This document shows, piece after piece, positions 1 through 7,063 of a stretch of 12,291 nt of DNA. The notes below the pieces were generated by a model. It had not been told where the DNA came from and made no database searches. It saw only the letters and a program-made list of their open reading frames with translations. Position 1 is the first letter of the stretch, and every line of letters starts with the position of its first letter. The position numbers were made by a program, and so were the translations under genes. This stretch comes from Eubacteriales bacterium (GTDB lineage Bacteria > Bacillota_A > Clostridia > Lachnospirales > Lachnospiraceae). Where the stretch lies: the NCBI GenBank assembly GCA_030533315.1, contig JAUNJL010000070.1, forward strand, positions 1 to 12,291. Direction: 5' to 3'.

Positions 1-156
1 CTCTCATCAAAGCTCTTTTCCCCAAAGCAGCGCACATCCCGCCGCTCCCGGCCTTTTTATCCCGCTTGCACCACACACGAAAGCCAAAGAATCAGAACCT
101 TACGCTGCGCCGCAGCCAATTCCACATACAAGGAGCTTTCGTACATTCTGGGGCCA

Positions 157-177
157 GAGTATTACGGCGTTATACTC
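157..177. repeat. 21-bp near-palindrome at the 3' end of the DUF2871 gene
   Basis: GAGTATTACG and CGTTATACTC flank a single central G with one mismatched pair. It spans the last codons and stop of the DUF2871 gene. No T-run follows on either strand, so a classical terminator is not supported. It could be a weak transcript 3' hairpin. The 156 bases to its left show no convincing gene. Confidence 0.4.
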
Positions 178-572
178 CGTCTGACCTGCAGCAGCACCAG
201 AATCAAACCAACCGCCAGAAGGATATGCCCGATCCCGGCAGCTCCAGAAATCGCTGCACTCATGCCGGAAGAAAGAACAGTTCCCAGAACCTGAAGGATT
301 CCCCTCACCACGAACATGACGCCCGTCAGATTTAACCCCGCCTGATAAATGGCCAGCGCCCGGCTTGTCTTTTGGTCCGTGAAAGAAAAGCTTTTTTCCA
401 GTAAAAGAAGCAGCAGAAAAAACACCATCCCCAAAAGGAAATAATGAGGATGAACCACCCCTAAAACCGTCTTTCCAGTAAAACCATTCAATTTGGTAAA
501 CTCCCGATAGAACACACCGCCTGCCATCGCCAAGGCGGCATACAACAACGCTTTATTCCCATAGCTTTTCAT
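162..572 (-). CDS. DUF2871 family small membrane protein
   Basis: The 136-residue product is almost entirely hydrophobic, with four predicted membrane segments at roughly residues 7-25, 42-59, 74-97 and 108-129. The N-terminal half carries GGVFYREFTKLNGFTG followed by a His-containing stretch (VVHPHYFLLGMVFF) and LLEKSF, which matches my memory of the DUF2871 family; its length is normal for that family. The function of DUF2871 is not known; the conserved histidines near the second helix could bind a ligand, but this is speculation. The start is supported by an AGGAGG at 580-585, seven bases before the ATG. It has its own promoter at 664-692 and lies 172 bases beyond the chromate-transporter pair on the same strand, so co-transcription is possible but not required. 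Confidence 0.85.
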   Translation of the reverse strand: MKSYGNKALLYAALAMAGGVFYREFTKLNGFTGKTVLGVVHPHYFLLGMVFFLLLLLLEKSFSFTDQKTSRALAIYQAGLNLTGVMFVVRGILQVLGTVLSSGMSAAISGAAGIGHILLAVGLILVLLQVRRSITP

Positions 573-663
573 ATTCTTTCCTCCTAGTCTTTCGTACTTC
601 TCCCCGTTCTCTCACAGGACGGGCCCCGCGCAGCCCAGCCATCTGAACTGCCGCCTCATACGT

Positions 664-692
664 ATCATACAAGAAAACCAGACTTTTGTCGA
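664..692 (-). promoter_or_regulatory. Sigma-A-type promoter for the DUF2871 gene
   Basis: On the minus strand TCGACA (687-692) is followed after exactly 17 bases by TATGAT (664-669), about 90 bases before the DUF2871 start. Both boxes are one or two bases off consensus with ideal spacing. Predicted by eye only. Confidence 0.55.
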
Positions 693-744
693 GCCTGGCA
701 AAGCAACCGTATCCTGCAGCTTTCAGCAGGCAGCTCTCCCAAAA

Positions 745-1320
745 CTAATCCCTCACCGACGATAACCAGGTAAACGCCATCTCCGCCACGCCGCCCAGAA
801 CCATGACCCGGATCGGCGTCCATTTCCACTTTCGGAGCAGCAACAGCGCCGCTGCGAAATAGGCCGCCATCCTCCAGTCCACGCAATCTATGGCAGTGGA
901 AAAAACGCCGCCGGCAAAAAATGCGGTGATCAAAATCGTCAGCCCCGCCTTGGCGATCATGGAGACCACCGCCGGCCGGAGAAAGGAGAGAACCTCCTTC
1001 AGCATGGACATCTCCTTGTACTTTGTGTAGATCATGGACAGGATCGTCACAAAAATACAGGAAGGCAGTATGTAGCCCACCGTCGCAGCAGCGGCGCCTG
1101 CGAATCCGGCAACCCGGGTCCCCACAAAGGTGGCCGCATTGATGGCGATGGGGCCCGGCGTCATCTCCGCAATGGAAACCAGATTCGCAAAAGCATCCAT
1201 GGGAAGCCATGGATGAACCACCACCACCTGCTCCCGGATCAGAGACATGGCCGCATACCCGCCTCCGAAGCTGAGGCATCCTATCTGGAGAAAACTCCAA
1301 AAAAGCTGTAAATATATCAT
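745..1320 (-). CDS. Chromate transporter family protein, second subunit of a split pair
   Basis: This 191-residue membrane protein shows the family signatures of the short-chain CHR (chromate ion transporter) family: SFGGGYAAMSLIREQ near the N-terminus and EMTPGPIAINAATFVG at about residue 55, the latter typically in a re-entrant or membrane segment. In short-chain CHR systems two homologous half-size proteins replace one full-length ChrA, and the upstream gene here is the partner. An upstream in-frame extension exists, but the ATG at 1318-1320 overlaps the partner's TGA as ATGA, the usual sign of translational coupling, and the protein then begins MIYLQLFWSFLQIGC as expected. Substrate is unproven: many Firmicutes members may export other anions rather than chromate. 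No regulator gene is visible nearby. Confidence 0.9.
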   Translation of the reverse strand: MIYLQLFWSFLQIGCLSFGGGYAAMSLIREQVVVVHPWLPMDAFANLVSIAEMTPGPIAINAATFVGTRVAGFAGAAAATVGYILPSCIFVTILSMIYTKYKEMSMLKEVLSFLRPAVVSMIAKAGLTILITAFFAGGVFSTAIDCVDWRMAAYFAAALLLLRKWKWTPIRVMVLGGVAEMAFTWLSSVRD

Positions 1321-1886
1321 TTTTCCCTTTCCTTCCCCCATCTGAGAGCCGCTCGCAGGATCCCCAAGGCTGCTGCGGCCAGGATCACAAATATAACGTT
1401 CACATGAAAACAAAAGATCGCAAGAAAGCTGCCGACCATGATCCCCGTCTTCAGCCAGTCCTTTTCCCGGACGATCCTGCTTCCCATGTCGTAGACCACG
1501 GACACGATCACGGCTCCAACCCCGGCCTTCATCCCTCTTAGCATAGCCGCCACGTAAATGTTGGTGATGAAAATATCGTATATGACCGAAACAAGGGACA
1601 GTATGATCATGGGAGGAAGCATCGCTCCCAGAACAGATACCCCCACACCGGGCAATCCGGCCAGCTTATACCCCACCGCAGCCGCAGTGTTCACGGCCAT
1701 GGCGCCGGGAGCCGTCTGCGCCATGGCCACCATATCCAGCATTTCCTCCTCATCGATCCAATGATATCGATCCACGAATCTCTCCTTCATCAGAGTCACG
1801 ATCACATAGCCGCCGCCAAAAGTAAAGGCGCTGAGATAGAACGTTGAGAAAAACAGCTTCCACAAAACCTCCGATCTTTTTTCCAT
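1317..1886 (-). CDS. Chromate transporter family protein, first subunit of a split pair
   Basis: The 189-residue product mirrors the downstream protein: FTFGGGYVIVTLMKE near the N-terminus, then AQTAPGAMAVNTAAAVGYKLAGLPG, then hydrophobic segments to a basic C-terminus (WGKEREK). Together the two genes form a heterodimeric short-chain CHR transporter in the cytoplasmic membrane. An ATG two codons earlier (1890-1892) abuts the GGGGG at 1893-1897 directly, which leaves no room for ribosome binding; the ATG at 1884-1886 has that purine run six bases upstream and is preferred. The gene is transcribed divergently from the GH18 gene and has a promoter at 1968-1996. Chromate specificity is inferred from family name only. 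Confidence 0.9.
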   Translation of the reverse strand: MEKRSEVLWKLFFSTFYLSAFTFGGGYVIVTLMKERFVDRYHWIDEEEMLDMVAMAQTAPGAMAVNTAAAVGYKLAGLPGVGVSVLGAMLPPMIILSLVSVIYDIFITNIYVAAMLRGMKAGVGAVIVSVVYDMGSRIVREKDWLKTGIMVGSFLAIFCFHVNVIFVILAAAALGILRAALRWGKEREK

Positions 1887-1902
1887 AATCATCCCCCATT
1901 CC

Positions 1903-1931
1903 CTGGCTCATGACAGCCAGCGCACATGTGC
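1903..1931. promoter_or_regulatory. Inverted repeats in the 5' leader of the chromate-transporter pair
   Basis: Two adjacent dyads lie between the predicted promoter and start codon: CTGGCT/AGCCAG with a 6-base loop (1903-1920) and the perfect palindrome GCACATGTGC (1922-1931). They could be an operator or a leader hairpin. There is no regulator nearby to pair with them, so the role is open. Confidence 0.35.
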
Positions 1932-1967
1932 TGCCTCTTTCCCAGGCATTCTCTGTTACATGACCAT

Positions 1968-1996
1968 ATGATAGCAGAGCGAAGCGTTTTTTACAA
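1968..1996 (-). promoter_or_regulatory. Promoter for the chromate-transporter pair
   Basis: On the minus strand TTGTAA (1991-1996) and TATCAT (1968-1973) are separated by 17 bases, about 80 bases before the start codon. Reasonable sigma-A boxes with ideal spacing, called by eye. Confidence 0.55.
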
Positions 1997-2094
1997 GAAA
2001 GATCCTCCCCATTCCCTTCCCCGAGCTCCCGCTGCCGCCGTTTATGAGCGTCCCGTAAATCACGCTCCTACACCCTCGCAGCCCAATTTTTTGC

Positions 2095-2123
2095 TTGACC
2101 TCTGCCCCCGCCTATTTTAAAAT
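2095..2123 (+). promoter_or_regulatory. Promoter for the GH18 gene
   Basis: TTGACC (2095-2100) is followed after 17 bases by TAAAAT (2118-2123), 38 bases upstream of the GH18 start codon. It is among the clearest sigma-A-type promoters in the window. It is about 100 bases from, and divergent to, the chromate-pair promoter. Confidence 0.65.
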
Positions 2124-2161
2124 CATGTACATAAAAAGGATCCAACATAGGAGGGACGGAA

Positions 2162-3220
2162 ATGAACATTCATCGCAGCCAAAACAGGAGCGGAGGCTTT
2201 GCCCCAAGGAGGACACTGCAAAGGATACTATACACGCTCCTCATTTTTTCTCTTGTTTCCACTTCTTGTACGGTGACGTCACTGGGAGCCACAAGCAGGA
2301 CCCGCACCGAAAGCTTCAAAACTGTGGGGTATTTCCCCTCCTGGAGACCAGGAGCGGCAGACAGCATCCAGTACGATGTGCTCACCCATGTCATTTACGC
2401 CTTTGCGATCCCCACCGCAAAGGGCGGGCTTCTTCCTCTGGAAAACCCCGAAACTGCAAAGAAGATCATCCGGGAGGCCCATGGGTCCGGCGTCAAGGTC
2501 CTCCTTGCCGTCGGGGGCTGGAGCTATCAGGACAGGCCCCTTGAAAGCGTTTTCATGTCCGCCACATCCACCGGCGCCAGGCGAAAGGCCCTGGCAGGCT
2601 CCATCATGAAAATGGTAAAAAAATACGGCTTTGACGGCGTCGACATCGATTGGGAGCACCCCAGAAGGGACGGGAGCTCCTGGAAACAGTACCAATCACT
2701 GATGCTGCTTTTGGGAAAAAAGCTGCACAGGCAGGGCAAGTTGCTGACAAGCGCCGTCATGAGCGGGGTCTCACCTGACGGCGTGGTCTATTACGATGCT
2801 GCCGCCCATACCGACAAGGTCCTGAAAGCCGTTGACTGGATCCATGTGATGGCATACGACGGCGGCGACGGAGAACGCCATTCCCCCTATCATATGGCAA
2901 CCGATTCTGCAGATTACTGGAAAAATACAAGGAAGCTGGACAAAAGCAAGATTGTCCTGGGGGTACCCTTCTACTCCCGGCCCGGCTGGGCTCCGTACAG
3001 AGAACTGCTGGAGCATAACAAAAAAGCGAGCTCCAAAAATCGTATTACATACAACGGCATGGACGTATGGTACAACGGTGTTTCCATGATAAAGAAAAAG
3101 ACAAAATATGCGGCAAAAAATCTGGGAGGCATTATGATATGGGAGGTCACCCAGGATGCCGCAGGCCCCAAAAGCCTCCAAACCGCTATCAAAAAAACAT
3201 TGAACGCCTATCGGTCATGA
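2162..3220 (+). CDS. Secreted glycoside hydrolase family 18 (chitinase-like)
   Basis: The 352-residue protein has a basic N-terminus (RRTLQR), a hydrophobic core at about residues 22-42 and a likely signal-peptidase site near Ala43, so it is exported. The GH18 barrel follows: GYFPSW on strand 1, LLAVGGWS at 114-121, and the catalytic signature DGVDIDWE at 158-165, where Glu165 is the acid/base and Asp163 and Asp161 assist the substrate-assisted mechanism. MAYD at 230-233 and a late GGIMIWE segment complete the active site. The enzyme should hydrolyse beta-1,4-linked N-acetylglucosamine glycans (chitin, chito-oligosaccharides, possibly N-glycans or peptidoglycan); the exact substrate cannot be read. 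No carbohydrate-binding or LysM domain is present. AGGAGGG at 2149-2155 sits six bases before the ATG. It is a single-gene unit ending at the 3296-3344 hairpin. Confidence 0.93.
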   Translation: MNIHRSQNRSGGFAPRRTLQRILYTLLIFSLVSTSCTVTSLGATSRTRTESFKTVGYFPSWRPGAADSIQYDVLTHVIYAFAIPTAKGGLLPLENPETAKKIIREAHGSGVKVLLAVGGWSYQDRPLESVFMSATSTGARRKALAGSIMKMVKKYGFDGVDIDWEHPRRDGSSWKQYQSLMLLLGKKLHRQGKLLTSAVMSGVSPDGVVYYDAAAHTDKVLKAVDWIHVMAYDGGDGERHSPYHMATDSADYWKNTRKLDKSKIVLGVPFYSRPGWAPYRELLEHNKKASSKNRITYNGMDVWYNGVSMIKKKTKYAAKNLGGIMIWEVTQDAAGPKSLQTAIKKTLNAYRS

Positions 3221-3295
3221 GCCGGTGTAAAAGCCGATCTGGGCCGCTGCGCAAGCAGCACATCCTGGCAAAGGCTCCTGCGAAATATGCGAAAA

Positions 3296-3344
3296 AAGGC
3301 TGCGGCAGCTCCAATGACTTTCAACATTGGGCTGCGGCAGCCTT
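3296..3344. terminator. Bidirectional hairpin terminator between convergent genes
   Basis: AAGGCTGCGGCAGC...CCAATG pairs with CATTGG...GCTGCGGCAGCCTT with one mismatch and one bulged base, giving a stem of about 19 pairs and an 8-base loop. Read on the minus strand it is followed by TTTTTTC, so it is a strong terminator for the four-gene unit ending at 3358. On the plus strand it is followed by a weaker CCTTCCTTTATT tract that could end the GH18 transcript. Confidence 0.8.
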
Positions 3345-3357
3345 CCTTTATTCGTCT

Positions 3358-4209
3358 TTAGCTTAGGATCTCTTCCTCACAGATCTCCTCCAAAAACTGC
3401 TCAATGGGAATCCCCTTATACTTATCGGTATTGTCCATATTGGAACGGATGATCCTCTCCAGCTGCCTCATGGCGATCTGCACGCTCTCCGAAAGCCTTC
3501 CAGATTTCATGTAACGTCCTACCACGATGGACATGAAAATGTCTCCGGTTCCCGGAAAACGGACCGGGATTTCTTCATAGGGGATCAAAACACAGGGGGC
3601 TTCCGGGGAGTCTTTGACCACGGTAAACATTTCCCCGTCAATGTTCGAGCTTGTGATCACAACCGCTTTTGCACCAAGGGCATTCAGCCGGCCAGCGATC
3701 ACCTCAAGCTCCTCCTCCGAATAACTTCTCTTGACGGTGTAATCAGCCAAAAAACAGGCCTCCGTGATGTTGGGAATGATCACGTCCGCAATGGAGCACA
3801 GCCGCTTCATGTACGTGACAGACTCATCCGTCAATCCATTGTACCGCTTTCCGTCATCACCCATAATGGGATCCACAAAAATCAGAGTTCCCGTTTCTCG
3901 CTGTTCCTTGCAGTACTCATACACAAGCGCCGACTGCTTTTCCGAAACAATAAATCCCGTACAGATGGCGTCGAAAGAAAACGAAAGCTTTTCCCATACC
4001 TGGATGGTATTCTGCATGTATTCTGTGGTGTCCAAAATGTCAAAACATCCATAGTCCAAGGTATTGGACACCAGTGCCGTGGGCAGGTTGAAGGTTTCAA
4101 ACTTCAAGTGCGATAAAACCGGGATCATGACGGATAAAGCCACCTTGCCATATCCCGCCATGTCATTGACCAACAAAATCTGCGTATTCTTTTTATTTTC
4201 CATAACCAT
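3358..4209 (-). CDS. Pyridoxal/pyridoxamine kinase (ribokinase-like, PdxK/PdxY type)
   Basis: The 283-residue protein is a ribokinase-fold vitamin B6 kinase that would phosphorylate pyridoxal, pyridoxamine or pyridoxine with ATP in the salvage route to pyridoxal phosphate. Visible motifs are NDMAGYGKVALS at 15-26 (substrate pocket), VDPIMGDDGKRY at 112-123, PNITEA at 146-151, and the anion-hole/catalytic GTGD at 220-223 with Asp223 as base. Length is normal for the family. The start ATG at 4207-4209 follows a GAGGAGAGG run lying in the nine-base gap after the VWA gene, so the two are probably co-transcribed; an ATG two codons later is also possible. It is last in the unit and followed by a terminator. 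Its functional link to the VWA, macro and DUF5131 genes is unclear; it may just share the transcript. Confidence 0.9.
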   Translation of the reverse strand: MVMENKKNTQILLVNDMAGYGKVALSVMIPVLSHLKFETFNLPTALVSNTLDYGCFDILDTTEYMQNTIQVWEKLSFSFDAICTGFIVSEKQSALVYEYCKEQRETGTLIFVDPIMGDDGKRYNGLTDESVTYMKRLCSIADVIIPNITEACFLADYTVKRSYSEEELEVIAGRLNALGAKAVVITSSNIDGEMFTVVKDSPEAPCVLIPYEEIPVRFPGTGDIFMSIVVGRYMKSGRLSESVQIAMRQLERIIRSNMDNTDKYKGIPIEQFLEEICEEEILS

Positions 4210-4218
4210 ATCCTCTCC

Positions 4219-4875
4219 TCATTTCCCTCCTCCTCTTTTCTTATAATCTTCATCGATCTTCTTTTTCCAGTCAGCGTTTAGGGGCGCCCCGCAGGCTCTC
4301 ACGCTGGTGATTGCCTCACTGATCACCTGGTAATTCAGGGCTGTCCCCTCCTGATCGCAGTGATAATCCGCCGCCATAGACGCATCGATCCCAAACCGCC
4401 CGGCTTCCGCCGCCGCATCCATATTGGCGCCCAGAAAGAGAAATTCCCAGCCGTAGCGTTCCTTTTGACGGCGGATCATGGAACGAACTCTTCCATAGGT
4501 GTAACGGCGGCTGGCATTCTCCAGGCCGTCGGTGGTGATGATAAACAAGGTTTTCTCCGGCACGTCCTCCTTTCGGGCGTACTTGTGGACATTGCCTATA
4601 TGGTGGATCGCTCCTCCCACAGCGTCCAAAAGTGCCGTACAGCCACGGACAAAATATTCCTTTTGGGTAAGCCTGGGAACATCTCCAATGGCCATACGGT
4701 CGTGGATCACCTCGCTTACGTTGTCAAACAGCACCGTGGAAATCAGCGCCCTCCCCGGCGCCCTGCGCTGCTTCTCCAGCATGGAATTAAATCCTCCTAT
4801 GGTGTCTCTTTCCAGCCCCGACATAGAGCCGCTGCGATCCAGGATAAATACCAATTCTGTAATGTTGTTCTTCAT
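4219..4875 (-). CDS. VWA domain protein with complete MIDAS metal site
   Basis: The 218-residue protein is a stand-alone von Willebrand factor A domain. The MIDAS residues are all present: DRSGSMS at 13-19 (Asp13, Ser15, Ser17), Thr80 in RGCTALLDAVG, and Asp116 in ITTDGLEN. There is no signal peptide or membrane helix, so it should act in the cytoplasm as a Mg2+-dependent protein-binding module, as TerY-like VWA proteins do. The C-terminus (DWKKKIDEDYKKRGGGK) is highly charged. An AGGAGG lies nine to ten bases upstream of the ATG, but it is embedded in one arm of the inverted repeat at 4881-4932. The gene lies 90 bases after the macro-domain gene and nine before the B6 kinase. Its partner is unknown; the neighbouring macro-domain protein is the obvious candidate. 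Confidence 0.88.
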   Translation of the reverse strand: MKNNITELVFILDRSGSMSGLERDTIGGFNSMLEKQRRAPGRALISTVLFDNVSEVIHDRMAIGDVPRLTQKEYFVRGCTALLDAVGGAIHHIGNVHKYARKEDVPEKTLFIITTDGLENASRRYTYGRVRSMIRRQKERYGWEFLFLGANMDAAAEAGRFGIDASMAADYHCDQEGTALNYQVISEAITSVRACGAPLNADWKKKIDEDYKKRGGGK

Positions 4876-4880
4876 AAGAA

Positions 4881-4932
4881 ATAACCTCCTGTTTTTCTTG
4901 ATGGTATGATAATACCGAAAACAGCAGGTTAT
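4881..4932. promoter_or_regulatory. Long inverted repeat covering the VWA ribosome-binding site
   Basis: ATAACCTCCTGTTTT (4881-4895) is complementary to AAAACAGCAGGTTAT (4918-4932) at 14 of 15 positions. A second small dyad, GGTAT/ATACC with a GATA loop, sits inside at 4903-4916. On the transcript the 3' arm holds the AGGAGG of the VWA gene, so folding would bury it. At DNA level it could instead be an operator. No T-run follows, so it is not a typical terminator of the macro gene. Confidence 0.6.
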
Positions 4933-4965
4933 CTGGTCACTTTGAAAGCGACAAAAAGCTGCGCC

Positions 4966-5982
4966 TCACATCGACGCCCCTCCCAGCAGCGGCTGATCGT
5001 ACTTGAACAGAACCTGATTGATGTCAAAAATGTCATATCTGCCATTTACAATGAAGTACTCCACGATCACATCAAATTTGCTGGCATGAGAAAGGGCATA
5101 GCCCGCCCGCTTCAGCAGATCATCCGTTTCCTCCAAAGTAAGCTCCAGGGCCACGGCAAGGGCCAGGATGGTAGGCTTTTTCGGCGTATAGCCCTTGACG
5201 GAACGGATCTTTGAGAACAGCTTCCGGTCGATGTTGGCCTTTTTGTAGACCTCCGCATCCTTTTTGCCCTTATGGTCGATCAGCCGGAACAGAGTGTCCG
5301 AAAAAGGCTCGTCCAGCTCCAGGATCAGATCGTCCAGAGGCGTTCCCTCCAGCATGGCGGTGTCCACGGCGGCAGTCTCCTGGCCGTCCGACTCCTCAGG
5401 GAATGCTCGCTCCACCTCCAAAAGCTTCCTGCGGCCTTCCTGGTGAAGACCCACGTAGTGCTCATCAATGTAGCTTTCCACCTCTCCCATCAGCCGCTGG
5501 CTGACGATAAACGCAGTTCTGTCAAAAACCGCAAGATAGACCTCCATATCATGATCCTCGAGAAAATCGGTGATGGCTGCCGTAGCCACCTCCAGGGCCT
5601 CGTCCTTCGGGTAGCCGTAGATACCGCTGGAAATCAGTGGAAAGGCGACACTGCCGCATTGATTCTTGGCCGCCAGCTCCAGGGACCGGGTGTAGGCAGA
5701 CCGGAGCAGCATGGCGTTCTCCTCCCTGCTCCATTGGCGGTAAACCGGACCTGCGGCATGGATCACATATCTGGCTGGCAGGGCAAAGCCCGGCGTGATC
5801 GCCGCCTCCCCTGTTTTGATGGGCGCAAGCCCGTCACACGCCCTCTGCATCCTGCCCGGCCCCGCCGCCTTAAAAATCGCACCGCAAACACCCCCGCCCA
5901 TCTGCAGCTCCGTGTTGGCGGCATTGACAATGGCGTCAACCTTCATTTTTGTAATGTCCTGACGGACGATGATAAATGGCAT
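4966..5982 (-). CDS. Macro domain protein with C-terminal helical (HTH-like) domain
   Basis: Residues 1 to about 170 form a macro (Appr-1''-p processing) domain: RQDITKMKVDAIVNAAN at 7-23, the glycine loop MGGGVCGAIFKAAG at 28-41, and the phosphate loop PLISSGIYGYP at 115-125. The NAAN and GGGV motifs are intact, so it should bind ADP-ribose and may hydrolyse O-acetyl-ADP-ribose or remove ADP-ribose from proteins. An acidic linker (about 195-225) leads to a C-terminal domain of about 110 residues (KKANIDRKLFSKIRS, then ALAVALELTLEETDDLLKRAG) that resembles a helix-turn-helix fold and recurs in Firmicutes proteins, as I recall. AGGAGG at 5991-5996 directly abuts the DUF5131 stop codon, so translation is likely coupled. 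It could be a sensor or regulator rather than a housekeeping enzyme. Confidence 0.88.
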   Translation of the reverse strand: MPFIIVRQDITKMKVDAIVNAANTELQMGGGVCGAIFKAAGPGRMQRACDGLAPIKTGEAAITPGFALPARYVIHAAGPVYRQWSREENAMLLRSAYTRSLELAAKNQCGSVAFPLISSGIYGYPKDEALEVATAAITDFLEDHDMEVYLAVFDRTAFIVSQRLMGEVESYIDEHYVGLHQEGRRKLLEVERAFPEESDGQETAAVDTAMLEGTPLDDLILELDEPFSDTLFRLIDHKGKKDAEVYKKANIDRKLFSKIRSVKGYTPKKPTILALAVALELTLEETDDLLKRAGYALSHASKFDVIVEYFIVNGRYDIFDINQVLFKYDQPLLGGASM

Positions 5983-5996
5983 GACCCACCCCTCCT

Positions 5997-6884
5997 TTAT
6001 TTCTCACATTTTTTACAGTCCGCGCAGCCATTGCAGGTCAAACGTCCCGCACACTCCCGGCAGGTCACCGGATGATAGTGAGGAACATACAGCCGCTCCT
6101 CCGGGATCTCACATCCCCAGCTGTCGTAAAGCCGAAACCGGATAGGCCTGCCCCGATGCTGCATACCGCTGCGGTACGCCTGCTGCGCCTGTACCTGTTT
6201 ATTGGGAATGGAATAGGTTTTTCCGTCTTTTACGAATACCGAACCAGTTTCGATGAAGTTAAAGGTCACGTCATGGCTTTTGCACTGCTCATAAAGCAGC
6301 CTTACCCATTCATACCGGCACGGGCGGCTGCCGTCGTAATTTTCGCCGCCGCAAAGCACCTGCTGGATCTGTCCCTCATCCAGGTAGCGGCCAATGTCCA
6401 CCGGCCCGATCAGCGGCGCACACATGATTCCCTTATGCTGAAACGGCAATGCGTGAAGAATGGAAATGCGCTCGTCCGCCCTGCGCTGGTTTTCGCAGGT
6501 CACGTTGAAAAACACGTTTTCCCAGCCGTCACCCCAATCAGGCGGAAGACAGGCCTCCACCCGCTGGGGCCGCTTGGTAAGGAGAAAAAATTTGACGTCC
6601 CGCCTCTCCCGGATCATGTCCCAGGCTTCTCCCCGCCACGGATCCGCCTGCTCCAGAAAGAAATCCGAGGTCATACACACCCGCAGCATCTCCCCGCTCT
6701 GCACCTTGTAGCCCCCGCCCCGCTTCTTCTGAAGCGGATATCGAAAGCCGTTTTTTGTTTTATAAATGTCCCTGCCGTTCCTGTCCCGTACACGGTCGAG
6801 ATAGTACATATAGCAGTGCTGACAGCCTTCGCTGCACTTTACGCAGCCATGCCACGGATTCCAGATATCATGCACCTCCCACAC
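5997..6884 (-). CDS. DUF5131 (phage Gp37/Gp68) family, radical-SAM-like protein
   Basis: The 295-residue protein matches the DUF5131/Gp37-Gp68 family: the N-terminus WNPWHGC is followed by C17-x3-C21-x2-C24, the spacing of a radical-SAM [4Fe-4S] site, and FLLTKRP, VTCENQ and CGGEN blocks are in family order. Six cysteines at 275, 278, 284, 287, 290 and 293 end the protein as CX2C-X5-CX2C-X2-CX2C and could bind a second cluster or zinc. No reaction is established for the family. It often pairs with a three-Cys-motif partner (TcmP); none is present here, and a macro-domain gene follows after 14 bases instead. Translation starts at a GTG (6882-6884) close behind GGAAGGGG; a GTG three codons later (6873-6875) has better spacing and may be the true start. 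No clear promoter was seen in the 179 bases upstream. Confidence 0.85.
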   Translation of the reverse strand: MWEVHDIWNPWHGCVKCSEGCQHCYMYYLDRVRDRNGRDIYKTKNGFRYPLQKKRGGGYKVQSGEMLRVCMTSDFFLEQADPWRGEAWDMIRERRDVKFFLLTKRPQRVEACLPPDWGDGWENVFFNVTCENQRRADERISILHALPFQHKGIMCAPLIGPVDIGRYLDEGQIQQVLCGGENYDGSRPCRYEWVRLLYEQCKSHDVTFNFIETGSVFVKDGKTYSIPNKQVQAQQAYRSGMQHRGRPIRFRLYDSWGCEIPEERLYVPHYHPVTCRECAGRLTCNGCADCKKCEK

Positions 6885-7063
6885 CCCCTTCCAGGCAGCT
6901 CACCGCCATTTAACAGGCAGATATTCCCATTTTGCTCCCGCCTGCTCATAACAGGCACCCAGCCAGCCCATACGAAGGGACACGGGGGATGCTCTGCGAA
7001 AACCGCCTGGCGCTCTCCCCCTGCTCCCCTTTGAAATTGAGACAGGACGCTTCCCCGGCCCGG

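Noticed and set aside
713..730. CCTGC-GCAGG hairpin as terminator of the chromate pair
   Set aside because: Short stem with no T-run on the minus strand.
665..1300. 211-codon minus-strand frame rich in Cys, Gly and His
   Set aside because: It overlaps the chromate-transporter gene out of frame; the composition is typical of a shadow frame and there is no ribosome-binding site.
2258..2271. Cys36 in the GH18 signal region as a lipoprotein attachment site
   Set aside because: The preceding residues STS lack the required Leu/Val/Ile at -3; ordinary signal-peptidase cleavage near Ala43 fits better.
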